Shown here piece by piece: positions 27,001-39,904 of a DNA stretch of 64,000 bases (positions are counted from its first letter, which is position 1; each line of letters starts with the position of its first letter). Made by a program: the position numbers and the translations under genes. Origin of the DNA: Parapristionchus giblindavisi (taxonomy: Eukaryota; Nematoda; Chromadorea; Rhabditida; Diplogasteridae); assembly GCA_943737045.1 (NCBI GenBank), contig CALSFV010000202.1, forward strand, positions 186,001 through 250,000, read 5' to 3'. The notes under the pieces are model-generated. The model did not search any database. It was not told the origin of the DNA and worked only from the letters and a program-made list of their open reading frames with translations.

Positions 27001-27637
27001 GATGATTAATATTTACCGCGCATTTTTCCAAACGGAAAAGGGTTTCCCGTGAGTCCATTCGCGTACCTACATATTTGCGCAGGGCACATACTATATGACC
27101 CCCATTATAAAAGCCCATAAAATGAAAAAAGGTCAAATCGAACAAAAGTGCATCCCAGATCGCTTTGTATTAGCGTGCAACAGATTGTAGAGTGTATTAT
27201 GTCTAGCGCGACCCTCCCTCCATCTCTTGGGAACGTCAACAATATTAATAGGAAGATTTCAACATAGGCTCTATTTTTATGTCTCATAAACGATGACAGT
27301 TATTGAGTAATCGAATTATCACTTTCTCAATGAATCCGGAGAGTCGTCAATCATATTTTACCACCTATTGTTCATTCAATTGCTGTTGCGCCTCGGGCGT
27401 AGATAAATTATTATTAATAACAAGGTATCAAAATAGAAAACGATAGGAGAGATGACAAAGCAAATGAGGGATAGGAATGCAGTGGACAAGCGGTTTATAT
27501 GCCCAGTTTGAGCCGAGGGCTATTCATTCCGGGATAGAGGAAGAGAAAGAGTTGGAGATAGAGGAGAAAAAGAGAGTTGGAGAGAGATAAAGAGTGTCCA
27601 ATGAATAATATTGACCCACCTGTATGCGTTCGACCAT
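24082..27637 (-). CDS. Small acidic/basic protein, unknown; probably nuclear
   Basis: Exons: 27637-27620 (18 nt, MVERIQ), 25500-25411, 25163-25068, 24998-24934, 24644-24505 and 24158-24082 (TGA), about 161 residues, all in phase. The 18-nt first exon is the least certain part. The protein has an acidic patch (DYSDEELSFE), basic clusters (SSRIRRHAM, LGKRNRPSYRCRE, VRSKKNRAM), a Ser/Thr/Glu-rich stretch (SEDSTTTEGDTTDGERTRRS) and an amphipathic C-terminus (INEAVQLLQIKRIRTTMP). The composition, with no signal peptide or membrane span, suggests a nuclear or chromatin-linked protein, which is inference only. I recognise no domain. A possible alternative exon lies at about 24830-24870 (TELIVHDNENSG) with good splice sites but it breaks the next phase. 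Confidence 0.6.
26690..26830. repeat. CT-rich tract
   Basis: Pyrimidine-rich run (CTCTCTC motifs) within the 2.1-kb first intron of the minus-strand gene. The plus-strand open frame over it is compositional. Confidence 0.45.
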
Positions 27638-27825
27638 TGTTGCCGTTGTTGATGAGAAGCAATTGGAATAGAAGAGAAGGAAGACGAATCCAACTGAAGA
27701 AGAAATATTCATGGACACAGGCAACAACACATGCGGTACAGGGAATCGCTGACAATGATCTCTTCAACACGAAATGTTCGAAACGAAGAATGGACAGGGA
27801 TTACACAACATTAAAGAAACACTTC

Positions 27826-27920
27826 CTAATTTGAAACTCTCCGCTCTGGCCACACTCTCTCGCTTTCTTTATCTATGAGAGAGCATTGCTAATGCGGGAA
27901 GCAAAATTAGCTCGGGACGA
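27826..27920. repeat. Hairpin repeat, copy 3 of 6
   Basis: Starts CTAATTTGAAACTCTCCGCT and ends GCAAAATTAGCTCGG, with TATGAGAGAG near the fold. Just upstream of the start of the 24.1-27.6 kb minus-strand gene. Confidence 0.65.
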
Positions 27921-28294
27921 GTATTCAAGAAACCGCGAGAATAGGGAATTAATTACGTGAACAGTTCTTGTGAGTCAACAATTTCAGGAAAGTGCTCTTG
28001 TATGAAAGAAACGATCTAGGGGCATTAAATATTCGTTGAACAAGTTGGCAGGGTAACGAATATTGCACCAATAAGGAGCGAAACGATGAACTGTGGTGTC
28101 TTAGAACGAGCAGGCCAGAGAAGTGGAGATAAGAATGAAGACTGATAGGAAGGAGAATGATTAGAGGAAGAAGAAGACTAATGAGATGAACGAAACAGAG
28201 AATAGACTGATAATCTTGTCATGATAGAAACAAAGACTCTAGTGAAAGAAACTGGGATTGTGAGACATTGGATATTTTCAGTCCATGTCGCTGA

Positions 28295-28483
28295 ATGGTA
28301 ACCATAACAGACCAACGAAAAACCCGTCTAATAACTAATGGCGAGTATAAAGATTACGAAATATGGAAGTCAAACAAGAGATTGGTCATGATTTGTCACG
28401 ATTGTGCAATGTTAAAGCGACGTGGCGCAATTCCCAGGAAAATCACTAAACATAAATTCCAACTGACTAAGTTTGATGACTAA
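28295..28483 (+). CDS. Doubtful 62-residue ORF with CxxC
   Basis: An isolated ATG-to-TAA frame with protein-like composition: basic, with WKSNKRLVMICHDCAMLKRR and a C-terminus KFQLTKFDD. The C-x2-C and basic context could be a fragment of a small zinc-binding domain, but the histidine/cysteine pattern is incomplete. A TTTTCAG acceptor lies just upstream (about 28280) but the frame directly after it is closed. Could be a transposon-derived fragment or chance. Confidence 0.2.
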   Translation: MVTITDQRKTRLITNGEYKDYEIWKSNKRLVMICHDCAMLKRRGAIPRKITKHKFQLTKFDD

Positions 28484-28508
28484 AAAGTAGTCGTCTCTAA
28501 GACACTAG

Positions 28509-28575
28509 TTCACGTGGGTCTTAATTTCACGTGGGTCTTAACTTAGAATGCAACGTTAATAATGTTGCATTCTAA
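28509..28575. promoter_or_regulatory. Twin CACGTG repeats followed by a perfect palindrome
   Basis: TTCACGTGGGTCTTAA occurs twice (28509-28524, 28526-28541), 17 bp apart, each with a CACGTG E-box. Directly after is an inverted repeat, TTAGAATGCAAC (28543-28554) and its exact complement (28564-28575) around a 9-base loop. It has the look of a regulatory cluster. No adjacent gene start was found. Confidence 0.35.
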
Positions 28576-29039
28576 TTGGCAATGTATTTGGATTATGTGC
28601 TCGAGAATTCAATAGTATCAGGAAGTGTTGATGGCAAATAACGAGAGATGATCATAGTAGAGGTGAAGCTAGCAGATGCAGCTGCAGCTGGCAGAGAGTG
28701 ATTCAGGAGAGAATTAAAAATGAGAGGTGCACTAGGTAAAGAGTTTGAAGTGGATGAACCCATGGAAGAGGAAATACATATGTTTAGTAAAGTAGTTATG
28801 TCAGCGAATTTGCTGCGTCCACATTAACGGTCATTTTTCCGCTACTTCCCATGATTTGCTAATTCGGTCACGAACTATTTCGTCATCCCTCTATCACAAC
28901 CAATGTAATTATATTATAGAATTGACCAGAGAGCAACCTAGATGAGTTGACAAGATGAGAGAAACGACAAAGTTTACGCTCGGTGGTTGGTCTATTCCCC
29001 GGTTCACTCTTCTGGAACTCCCTCTCCTCATTCTCTCGT

Positions 29040-29170
29040 TAGAACTCTCTATATCTCTAACTCTCTATTAACCACATTCTCTCTTTCTCTCTTTTTTTTT
29101 CTCTTTCATTGCTCATTTTTCTCCCCCAGACCTTCCTTCTTCTCCATGCCCTCCTTCAATAGTCCTCTTT
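29040..29170. repeat. CT-rich tract
   Basis: Pyrimidine run with CTCTCTTTCTCTC and a T9 stretch. Open frames over it are compositional. Confidence 0.45.
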
Positions 29171-29589
29171 AACGCATCGATCAAAATGGGAGACATTTGC
29201 TATAAAAGAAAAAGAAGAAATAGAAAAAAACTATCTATTGTTGAATCTTCTTATTGATGTCTCAGGAACCATGAATGAGTAGACGTTTCATGAGGTATAA
29301 CGTACCAGACAGACAAAATGACTTTGAACTGAGGTTACACTAGTATGTATTTGAAAACATTGAAAAATCCTACGAAAAAAGTGTTGGTTGTTAACGAAAA
29401 TTACCAATTTGAAGAGGATGGTTCGCATAGAGCGTACAGCGAACTTATAAAGAATGAGTGAAAGAACGGCTCTGGACATATGACTCTATCCACAATATTT
29501 GAACAGTAACGCCAATAGGTAAGGGTGAACTATGTACGTGTGCGCAACGCGTGTCCACGAGAGGTCAAACAGTGCCCCTCATTCGTCGG

Positions 29590-29835
29590 TAGTTTTTGTG
29601 TGTATGCCCTTTCTCTCGTTCTCTACATCTGCCTATATTTTCCACTTTATGTATTTCGCTCCCTCTCTAACCCTGTATGTGTCTCTCGCTTTTCGAACTC
29701 CATATCTTTCTCTGCATCTCCTTTTTCTCCATCTTTCTGTCAATGTCTTTTTACTCTCCTATTTACTCTCTCTCTCTCCCTCTCCTTCGATCTGTTTCTC
29801 TCTCACGCCTCTCGCATCGTCTTCCCGTTGTTTTG
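29590..29835. repeat. CT-rich tract
   Basis: About 245 bases of CTCT-biased sequence giving overlapping open frames in all three plus frames, a sign of composition rather than coding. A G-run (about 29874-29884) follows shortly after. Confidence 0.45.
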
Positions 29836-31289
29836 ACATGTGGCACTGTGCAGGAAGGAATACATAGGTGCTATGGGGGGGGGGAGGGGGCGATGTTGAT
29901 CGAGTCCCTCGACATGTCTCACACAATTGAAAGCAAAACGAACAAACTTATGCCAACACATGCCAACTAATGAATGCATTCAGTGACAATATTGACCCCA
30001 AAAATTGTTGATATCCTTGCACTGGCAGGCACAAAATAAGGATTTTCGAGAACTACGTATCGTTTGAGTCCTGATCATTGCTCCGACTAAAGTGCGAATT
30101 TAAAACATTAAAAAGTTGACAAATGGACGGAGCAAAGAACAGATGTATTAATCGCACTACGATAGTACACATCAACGATAGAGAGAAAAAATCGCAAAAA
30201 GAGGTTTGTGGATAAGGATGTGCGAAGTAGAACAGTTAATTTTCCCAAGTACGTATTGAATATGTGTAAATGAAACGAATTTATGTCTTCCTAAATCATA
30301 TCGGAAGAGTACGGTACAATGTTCGAACTAGTACAAAGTATGTTGTAGTATGGTATTCAACTGATAAAATTGTCTGCTAATCGAATGAAACCGCTCTTGT
30401 GATATGAAAGGTTCGCCTAGAGTTGAACGGAAGTTCCACCGCTGAACATTATCATATACGGTAACCTTGCACTATGGGTGAGTCAAACGGAAGCAAGTAC
30501 AATACAGGATCCACTTAATCCTAATCAATAGATGAATATATTTGAAAAGTGCAAATTTAAATTGCACGCAATTTATAATTAAAACTGGAAAATACTAGAG
30601 TATGGCAAATAAGTAAATATAAACTGAGATGTTTGAAGAGATATTTGGAACAAAAGGAATCAGATTTATCTGGGGCAATTGACAATAGACGAAAAAGTAT
30701 GTATTATATGTATTTATATGTTGTTTTGTACTCACCATGAACCATTTATGCCTAATGATCTACACACAATCGTTATCAATTATGCGCTCTAGTCTAGACC
30801 GAAGTACAGTGAATAATAGAAGGCAGTGATATGAAATGGTTTCAATGAGATGTGTGTTCAATCCGAAGAGCAGATCAATCGTCTCTATAGTTATTTTTAA
30901 TTACAAACATGTAAGTATACGTGAAAACATTACTAGGATTGAAATGTGTTCAAAGAGAAATGGAAGATGGTGAGGGATCAAGGAAAGTTTCCCATTTGAA
31001 GGTCTCATCAGGATTAAAGAAATGTTTCTGCGGAGTACTCCACTCCGGATAAGTGGATTATCACTATGTTGGAAAATAATAAATGCAATCAGAAGATGCT
31101 AAATCAGAGAATAAAGATATTTGATGCAAAATGACTAAAAAGTCGATAAATACTACGCAATTTAAGAGAATTGTTCTAGGAGAAGAGACCAATGATATTT
31201 GTAGAAAATGCGTTTAGATAGTGATATAAATAAATAAATAAATCTCCACATTGAGTATAGCGGACAATTCAAACTTAGTTATTCCAAAA

Positions 31290-31385
31290 GTAGAGCTGAA
31301 AGTAGTGTAGAAAAGTAGAAAGTAGAGTAGAGAGAGTAGAGAAAAGTAGAGAAAAAAGTAGAAAAAGTAGAGCAAAAGTATTTGC
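31290..31385. repeat. AGTAGA-type short tandem repeat
   Basis: Imperfect repeats of AAAGTAGAG/AGTAGAGA across about 95 bases. Confidence 0.6.
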
Positions 31386-31574
31386 CTTTGACTCACACCA
31401 TAGTACAACATAAATATATTATCATTATTATGCTCTTGCTCTTGGAGTGGACCAATATTCCTCCCAATTTGTGATCCCTCCAAGAACATGTGTGAATAAT
31501 TTGCAATAATACAGAAGAAGAGGAAGGTTTAGAGATTTTAGTTGAACATAACGATCACAAACGATGACCATTCA

Positions 31575-31835
31575 ACTAAAGGAAGAGGAGGAGGATGACT
31601 GAGTGGTAGAAAGATAGCGTTTAGAATGTGGAAAGATAGAGAAAGAGAGGAAGAGAGACTGAAAGTTGAGATGAGTGGAAGGATCTAGAAGGAATTGAGG
31701 GGTGGGAGAGAATGAGAGGGAACGTATGGGTCGTGAAGATAGAGGAGTAGAAGTTGAGAGGGTTATAACACATAATGAGATAGAGAGAGAAAGAGAGAGA
31801 TAGAAAGAGAGATCGCTGACTATGAGAAGAGTGAT
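31575..31835. repeat. GA-rich tract
   Basis: Purine-rich sequence (GAAAGAGAGAG motifs) with scattered T. Confidence 0.45.
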
Positions 31836-32329
31836 GTGAAGGATTTAAAAGGAAGAATGGATGATGACGATCTAGAGAAGTAATTACTCAGACAAATTGT
31901 TTCATCAGAACATTGGTTTTTTTATAATCTAATCAGTACATTTTTACAATCTTATCAGAACATCTTTTGAATCTAATCAGAGTGATTTTAGAGTATAATT
32001 TATGTAACCCTGGTTCGTTCTAAAATTGCTCTGACTAGATTCAAAACGATTTGCATAAGTATGACGTTATAATCGATTGATCAGAGAACTTTTCCATATG
32101 TTCTCTCCGATCTGTTCTGATTATATATACATAAATCAAGATGAATTGCAGATTAAAATCAGTTCGGAGAAGCGTGATCATATGAAGAACACATGAAAAT
32201 GGGACCAAAGATTCGAGAGCTTATAAGAGATAGCCGCCTGACAAACTTTATATCTATAATATTGGGATGACCTCAGTTGTGTCCCTCAATCTATTCAACA
32301 TATGGTCGTGGAATGGAGGGAGGACATCT

Positions 32330-32670
32330 TTCAAGAGTACGCCGAATGAATATATGATGGGATGAGGAAGAATAATGGGAGAAAAAGAAGGGCATCTATC
32401 AGGAAAAGGAAAAGGACAAGAGGGAGAGAGGAGAAGGGTGTGAGAGGGAGAGGGAGAGAAAGAGAAAGACGAGAGTATGAAGAGAAAGGACAATGAGAAA
32501 TGAGTGCAGAGGAAGAAGGGCAGGGTAGAGAAGGAGCTAGGGGTGGAAGTCATGGGCAGAACAAAGAGGCACCCTATGGTAAGTAGTGAACGTATGAATA
32601 AAGAAAAAGAGTGAGCGAGTGAGGGTGAAAGAGAAACTGAAAGATAGGGAGCTAGTGTGAGAGACGAAAC
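32330..32670. repeat. GA-rich tract
   Basis: About 340 purine-biased bases; the complementary strand is an open frame of 159 codons rich in Ser, Phe, Leu and Pro, as any CT-rich strand would be. Confidence 0.5.
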
Positions 32671-34165
32671 GAAGGTATGTATACGCGAGAAATTATGTGT
32701 ACTATCAACATCTTCGTCTCTAGTGCAAACCAAAGAATAAATAAGACTATTTACTAATCATGATTAATAATAGAACTCTGTACACTGATCGGATATTTCT
32801 GGTCGCAATCGGATTATTATAGGTTACAGTGAATTGGATGTGCATGAGTGACAGAGATCATATGATAATGATATACCACTAGATCATATGTGACCTATGA
32901 ATATAGATCAATCAAGAGATAACCATGATAGGGACGGTATACAGATCAGTAACAATAATCGAAGAGAAATAAGGACGAAAGATAGTCCTTTTTATCAACG
33001 ATATATATCTCCGATAGCAAATCAAAGCGTGCCAGTGCTATTCTATTTAATATCACAATATTTTTTCAATCGATGGCAAAACTATAGCGTTTTCATGTGT
33101 GTATAGCTGTCGAGTGTAGTTGTTCCACGGTATGACCTGCATTCTACAAACATCGCGTAAAATGCTTTCAATAGTTTTTATAATATCATTTCCCCGATTC
33201 ATAGAGAGACATGAAATTGATTTCCAGTCCACATTTTGTGATTTAAATAAATTTTCTTTGGATATGTTCGAGTTACATGCTTCAGACTATCAAACATTTT
33301 GCTAGAGGAATATTTGAATATTGGTTTTTACAGATTCTAAAAAGCATGTCTAAAATAGTCTAACATCCTAGAAAGTGGAAGTGTAATTAATTGCAATAAT
33401 GATACAATTACATCATGCAATGTAGTGAAAGAGGTGCGAGTAGAAGTAATTCTGACTCAATGTTACGGATTTTGGCGGGAAAAGGGGACAAGAGATGGAA
33501 GAAAGTGTAAAACCCTGTGTGAAACCTGTCTGTGACCGTGAGTATGAAACGTATTTCGTTTACTTAAGAGAATGATCTATACCAAACTGTCGTAATTTAT
33601 TGGTACCATAAAAATTACTGAAGGTCATATTCGCAAATGACTAAAACATAACATTGTGATTCGGATGATTCGATGTTAATTAAATTTTACGTGAAAATAA
33701 GGTATTTGTAAACTGCAATGAGTCAATTATGATGTAAGCTGGGTAAACAAAGAATAAAATAGTAGAGAAAGAATGGTCAGGACTAAATTGTAAAGAAGAC
33801 AACACAAAGAGTAATGATGGAAGAAGAAGAATGACACTTGAGAAGACAATTTGTGTCTAGACATACAAAATAAGTACCTGAAATACTGTTATTCCTTAAA
33901 ATAGAAAAGGTGTAAATAACACACCAACTCATAACGGTCTCATTATGAATATCACGTTAGTTCAATCATAAGAGAGTATGTACAATAAACCGGGAAATAG
34001 GAATTATTACACCATAAATAATTGTGTAAGAAATATATGGTATGGCCTACGCATACAGCGCCTATAAATAGTAGGTGTATTCAAATAGCGATCACCGGAC
34101 TGGAAAAATGATCAGCGCGTAAGTTCGAAATAACATGAGTAGAGAAATAAGGCAAGGGTGATCGA

Positions 34166-34245
34166 AGCGTGGCGCATTGGTAAGATGGCCGCCTCTCCTC
34201 CCAAAGGGTACGGGTTCGAATCCCGACCGGAGTTTTCACTTCATC
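34166..34245 (+). repeat. tRNA-like (SINE-type) sequence
   Basis: A-box TGGCGCATTGGTAAG and B-box GGTTCGAATCC are intact, followed by CCGACCGGAGTTTTCACTTC. The 5' end does not pair with the 3' end, so no tRNA acceptor stem forms. The layout matches the tRNA-like units at 56875-56950 and 57735-57815 (A-box TGGCGCAGTGGC, then a CCGAAGCCACTTC-like end), so this looks like one SINE-like family. Confidence 0.5.
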
Positions 34246-35575
34246 CCTTATTGTACACTCTGAACTAACGTGATATGCATGATCTAATATGAATTTCAAT
34301 GCTAAAGTAATTTTTTGATCAATTAATATTTGTGTATTTCTCATTTACGATATTTAAGTAAATAAAGAGAAATTATGTTATAACCATTATGTCACGAAAA
34401 TGTTTCTATTCACCAAACCTCATTGATTAATTGCTGATCGTGTTTAGTACTCTCTCATTGTCGGTTCCCAGCTTCTTTAAGGAAAAGTAAATATTGGTTA
34501 TGCAACGTCTAACTTACTATGCGTTTGATAATTTTTTTCAAACTAAGATTTGGAGTCTTCAAAACATGTTTCCACACTGTTCTGATCTACATTCTCCGTT
34601 CATTTCTGTAGAATACCGACATGGAGAAAATAACATCTATTAAGAAGCTCCACACGCATAAATAAGTATTCTCCCGTTTCCGTCCATTCTTATGGAAAGA
34701 TTAGCTATAGAGAGATGTCTCTTATTTCCCTCCATATTATATCCCCTTTTTTCCTATATAGCCAATGATTTTTAGATTTTTCACAACCATAATTTCTGTC
34801 ATTTAGTTTAAAAAGCACTAGACCCACTTTTCTTTTTTTAATTATAATTTTTGTTAATTTATTCTGACATACTGCATAGAAACCATTTCGAAATGATATC
34901 GCGTCTGTTTTTCTTCTGAATAACAAACTGTGTGTGTGGGGGGGGGGGGGAGGTTACGACTGTCAGATTGGACTAATTTCAATCGAAATGAAGAGATAGT
35001 GGGCTTGACTATACCCCGAGGATTCCAACAAGAGAGCATAGCAGAAGAGTTTTACGTTGCTAATGCCTTCACTTCTTCTTCTTACTAATTGCACCTTCCT
35101 TCCACTTTGTGGATGTGGCGAAGATGGACACAATTCATTAATCGTTATTTTATTTTCACTATTATCACTCATCCATTTTTGATGATTCTCTTGTTTTTAA
35201 CAATAATGTTTTCATGTTTTTTTTTGTTTTTTTTCAATCTTTACTAAAAGAAAAAAAATGTCGATTTATCGTTGAGACATCGCTGAAACTTAATCCAAAT
35301 CAGTTAAAAGTTCACATCCATGTACCCATTTGTTTGGTCAAGTGTACACTTTGGTTGATTACTCCAAACACTCATTTAATCTTTACTTTGTCTCTTCAAA
35401 TTGCCTCGTTGTCCCAAACGTATACTAGAAAATCAATGTTTTTTATTCATTAAATATCGATGAACACGGATAGATTGCTAAAGGCGCTTAATTTATCTCA
35501 GACTTTACGCTCCTTACTGTTATATATCCCTTAGTACTGAATTCATACTCCTGATTTTTCAGAAAACAGAACATA

Positions 35576-38500
35576 CCGGTAAAACGAGATAAAGTGGGAA
35601 ATCGACGGTAAAATGTGGTATTTTACGGTAAAAAGAGGTAAACTGTTCTAATGTATTTATTTTCGTGTTGGATATATTCCAAGCTCGATGAATCGCTCTG
35701 TTAGGTTATATTGCTTCGATATGATGAACAAACTACCTTGAAAAAAATTCACGGAGCTCATATAAGGAGCTTTACCATTTGTGGTGTGGAGCCGTGATAT
35801 ACGGTAGAATTCAAATTAAGCGCGCTGTTACCGGTGTTACCGGTGTTCATAACGAATTGGCAAATTGCAAGCGACGATGCGACGGCCCTCGTCACTTTTT
35901 CTCATTTTCACACGCTATTTTACCTTGATTTCATGTCAATCTGATTGTTTCTATGTCATTTCGTCTAATTTCATTATCTTTGAGCAGTCTAACGCTACAC
36001 CCATTGCAAGTAATCTCGGTTTTGCCCGTTTCGCGTCAGTTCTTCATTTATTTTACCTGTGATATCCTTTTCAGTGTGTCAACTCGACTCTGCCCTTGTT
36101 TTACCCATCTCTCGCTCCAGCATCTCTACCTCTCCGTCATCTGCTGATTATTTATCAGATGAGTGATACTTGCAAACTATTTTAACTGATTTTACGGTGT
36201 GTGGCTTGTGGTTTCCTTTGCAGTGTCCCGGCTCGCGTCTCTTTTGTCCTGTTCGGAAGGTTGACTACAACTTTACGAGGATTTCAAGACAATGAACTAC
36301 TGGACAAATGAAAGGGAAGAAATCTTTATCATTCTCTTCACTTGGTGCTATTCTTTGTATGAATTTCGGCATTACGCCTTGTATCTTTTCCAGTCGAATT
36401 GATTGCACCACTTGATTTTCATCAATTATTAAAAGACAAGTTCTACCATGTTATGCCAAACGTTTATATTGTACAGATTCAAAACATGTTTGGCGCAAAA
36501 ACCGTTTCGAAATACGTCGTATGAATTTGATATCGAGAGTGCGGAGATCGAATCTCAAGAATTACTTTTTCATGCCACCCAGACCTGCTTGGTACATTAT
36601 TGATTGATCGCTGGTCAAACTTTCGTGATATGTTTGAATGAAATGGTTCAATCGATCAATCCATGATGTAACAGAAAAACAGACGGTATTTGTACTCAGT
36701 CGAATTCTCTCTTCAGACTAAGCCGCGGTGGATTATCAACATCGGTCGTCGGTTCAGTTGAACGCCGCCGGCGTTTGCATCCAGCGATCATCCGTGATGA
36801 CCTGCATCTTGACGAACGGGATGTTTTTACCTTTATCATTTATTTTGGCAACAGAAACAGTTTGGATAAATAATTGTTTCTTTTCTAGGAATACAATAAT
36901 AACGATAGTTACGATTTTATAAAGTTCTCTGTAAGACAGTTGTGCAAATTATTGCAAGATTAGAGAAAGTACAAACGAATTAAAACGAACTTTATTCAAG
37001 TTGCAAAACACGAGAAATCAACAAAGGCATTCAAGCTTGAAAAATAATAGACAGAAAATATTGGGCAATGTGGGTGAATATCAGTGACGTCTTACAGCGA
37101 TAATTTCGTACGATCTCCATTCTAATCATAGGTGGGCACGCTGGGGGAAAGGCTTTGTTCAAACCGGGAAATTTTGAGGCGAGGCTTTCGCATGGCCATT
37201 TTTATTTAGCATATTTGACTGGAAATTTTCCAATTTTTGCGAGGCAAGGCTATGCGCAAGGCCCCGCAAAGGGAAGGGAAGGCTGTGCGCAAAAAGAATT
37301 TGTTTTCACGCGCCCACCTATGCTTTTCGCCACTAACATACTTTTAATGTGATATTAGCAGTGTTCACCCGCAGGACTTCGTGTGCCTTCTTGATTAACG
37401 GATTGTACCTTCGCCTTCTTTTACCTCCATTCTATAATCGACCAATCAATAACTAGTTATCGTAACTCTGCTATCTAAACGACCACAGTTCCCTCAACAA
37501 ATTTATATAGACAACGTATCTTCAAAGTATGAGATACAAGGTGGTGAGATATGAATGATAAGACCAAAAGAATGATGAAAGATGAAATATTTAATGATAG
37601 GTCAGAGATCAAGGAAGAAGTCCAACTAAACATACCCTTTGATATATAAAAGATGAATGAAGAACTTGTTGTCTAAAATGTCCTTAAGGTGGTCGCGGCT
37701 TATTCTATTTAATAAATTGTGGAAGAAATTGTACAATGTACATCTTGTACATTTTTCAATATCATATTTCAATGTTTATCAAATGCAACAGGGATTGCTC
37801 TCATTACACGATCGACATTGTTCGCATTACGAGTTCGAATCACTATTCTCTTTCCATTTTTTCCAGCAATAACTTATACCTCATTCAGTGAAACACTCTG
37901 GTATTTTCAAACTAGTAGTTTACTTATCATACCCACTAGCCGTAGACTTGCAAGTTTACGGCTTGTTAAACGTAAGTTTACTAGAAGTGGTGTTTAATAC
38001 GGTAATTCATTTCGTCAAATGTTCTTTCACTTGTAGTAAACTAACAGCAAACTGCTAGTCTGTGATTTAACGTAATGTGGTGTTACATTTTCAAAACGGG
38101 CGCACGCCGTCCTTCGAAACGTCAACTTTGATTTTGAAGTATTTTGGGTCCCAAGCGGAAAACCCTTATTGTCAATTGGGATACGGTAAGAAGTTACCGT
38201 AACCATGGATCAATAATGGCTGACTACCGTAATCTTTTACAGTAATTTCATGATCCATCAGGGTTTTCCACTCGAGATCGAAAACACTTCAAATTTCAAG
38301 TTGACGGAGACGTTTTGAAAATGTAACACCACATAAGTAAACTACAAGTTTGGAAATCCCAGAGCAGTTCAATGGTATCATTCTGTATCTGTTCTCTTCT
38401 TTCTTAATCTTTTTATTTACTTCTTCGTTGTCATCTTCATTTCTTATAAGAATATCAAGTTAGCTAGTTCATTATCGTTAAGATACCGTCGAAATTTCTC

Positions 38501-39904
38501 AAATGATTCATCAAAGGGCCTGGAGATATGAGAATAGAATAGAAATTCAGGATCAAATTCAGACGAAAGAAAATACATCATCTCCATCCATTGAATACTT
38601 GAGTTACTGGGATTTTCAGCTGATTACCCGTACAAAGATAGGAAGATCGCATGATGCCAGCAGACGCGGGCAGCGTTCGCGAACTGAACCGACGTTGATA
38701 CTCCACCACGTCGTCTTAATCTGAAGAGAATTCGACTCATTCCGTACTCATGTAATCATTCCGTTTCAGTTCATACTATGACTTCATACCATAGTCAGTG
38801 TTTTTCTGTTACATCATTGATTGATCAATTGAACCATTTCATTCAAACATATCACGAAAGTTTGACCAGCAATCAATCAATAATGTACCAAGCAGGTCTG
38901 GGCGGCATGAAAAAATAATTCTTGAGATTCGATCTCCGCACTCTCGATATCAAATTCATACGACGTATTTCGAAACGGTTTTTGCGCCAAACATGTTTTG
39001 AATCTGTACAATATAAACGTTTGGCATAACATGGTAGAACTTGTCTTTTAATAATTGATGAAAATCAAGTGGTGCAATCAATTCGACTGGAAAAGATACA
39101 AGGCGTAATGCCGAAATTCATACAAAGAATAGCACCAAGTGAAGAGAATGATAAAGATTTCTTCCCTTTCATTTGTCCAGTAGTTCATTGTCTTGAAATC
39201 CTCGTAAAGTTGTAGTCAACCTTCCGAACAGGACAAAATAGACGCGAGCCGGGACACTGCAAAGGAAACCACAAGCCACACACCGTAAAATCAGTTAAAA
39301 TAGTTTGCAAGTATCACTCATCTGATAAATAATCAGCAGATGACGGAGAGGTAGAGATGCTGGAGCGAGAGATGGGTAAAACAAGGGCAGAGTCGAGTTG
39401 ACACACTGAAAAGGATATCACAGGTAAAATAAATGAAGAACTGACGCGAAACGGGCAAAACCGAGATTACTTGCAATGGGTATAGCGTTAGACTGCTCAA
39501 AGATAATGAAATTAGACGAAATGACATAGAAACAATCAGATTGACATGAAATCAAGGAAAAATAGCGTGTGAAAATGAGAAAAAGTGACGAGGGCCGTCG
39601 CATCGTCGCTTGCAATTTGCCAATTCGTTATGAACACCGGTAACACCGGTAACAGCGCGCTTAATTTGAATTCTACCGTATATCACGGCTCCACACCACA
39701 AATGGTAAAGCTCCTTATATGAGCTCCGTGAATTTTTTTCAAGGTAGTTTGTTCATCATATCGAAGCAATATAACCTAACAGAGCGATTCATCGAGCTTG
39801 GAATATATCCAACACGAAAATAAATACATTAGAACAGTTTACCTCTTTTTACCGTAAAATACCACATTTTACCGTCGATTTCCCACTTTATCTCGTTTTA
39901 CCGG
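35576..39904. mobile_element. 4.3-kb foldback element with TA flanks
   Basis: Ends CCGGTAAAACGAGATAAAGT (35576) and the inverse (to 39904) are flanked by TA. The arms, about 35576-36720 and 38730-39904, are nearly identical inverted copies; for instance the open frames at 35865-36062 (plus) and 39418-39615 (minus) differ at two residues. A more diverged inverted section continues inward (GGTTCAGTTGAACG near 36755 against about 38680). The centre holds an unpaired stretch and a separate MITE (37896-38364). No transposase was recognised. Confidence 0.75.
37896..38364. mobile_element. MITE related to that at 6577, nested in foldback
   Basis: Begins CTCTGGTATTTTCAAACTAG and ends AAGTTTGGAAATCCCAGAG. 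Ends match the 6577-6812 unit. Flanking dinucleotides are CA/CA rather than TA, so either the target mutated or the boundary is off by a base or two. The interior has its own inverted repeat around GTTACCGTAACC and TGACTACCGTAATC. Confidence 0.55.

Larger units (their letters stand above)
27640..35575. other. Long stretch without a supported gene
   Basis: Nearly 8 kb with no convincing multi-exon gene. It holds strand-biased tracts (GA or CT, listed separately), one tRNA-like repeat, one hairpin-repeat copy and a motif cluster at 28509-28575. Two small candidates remain. A 62-codon plus ORF at 28295-28483 is basic with CxxC (MICHDCAMLKRRG). A minus ORF ending in a good donor near 31400 starts MFLEGSQIGRNIGPLQEQ. 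Neither has convincing partners. Confidence 0.4.

Noticed and set aside
29525..29970. Three overlapping ORFs of 97-111 codons
   Set aside because: All three plus frames are open over a pyrimidine tract, the pattern of composition bias and not of coding.
32254..32733. 159-codon minus-strand ORF, the longest in the window
   Set aside because: It is the complement of a GA-rich tract; Ser/Phe/Leu/Pro-biased low-complexity product, no splice context, no recognisable domain.
35865..36062. ORF mirrored at 39418-39615 with two changed residues
   Set aside because: It lies in the arms of a foldback element; similarity reflects the repeat, and neither copy has start/splice context or a protein-like pattern beyond that.
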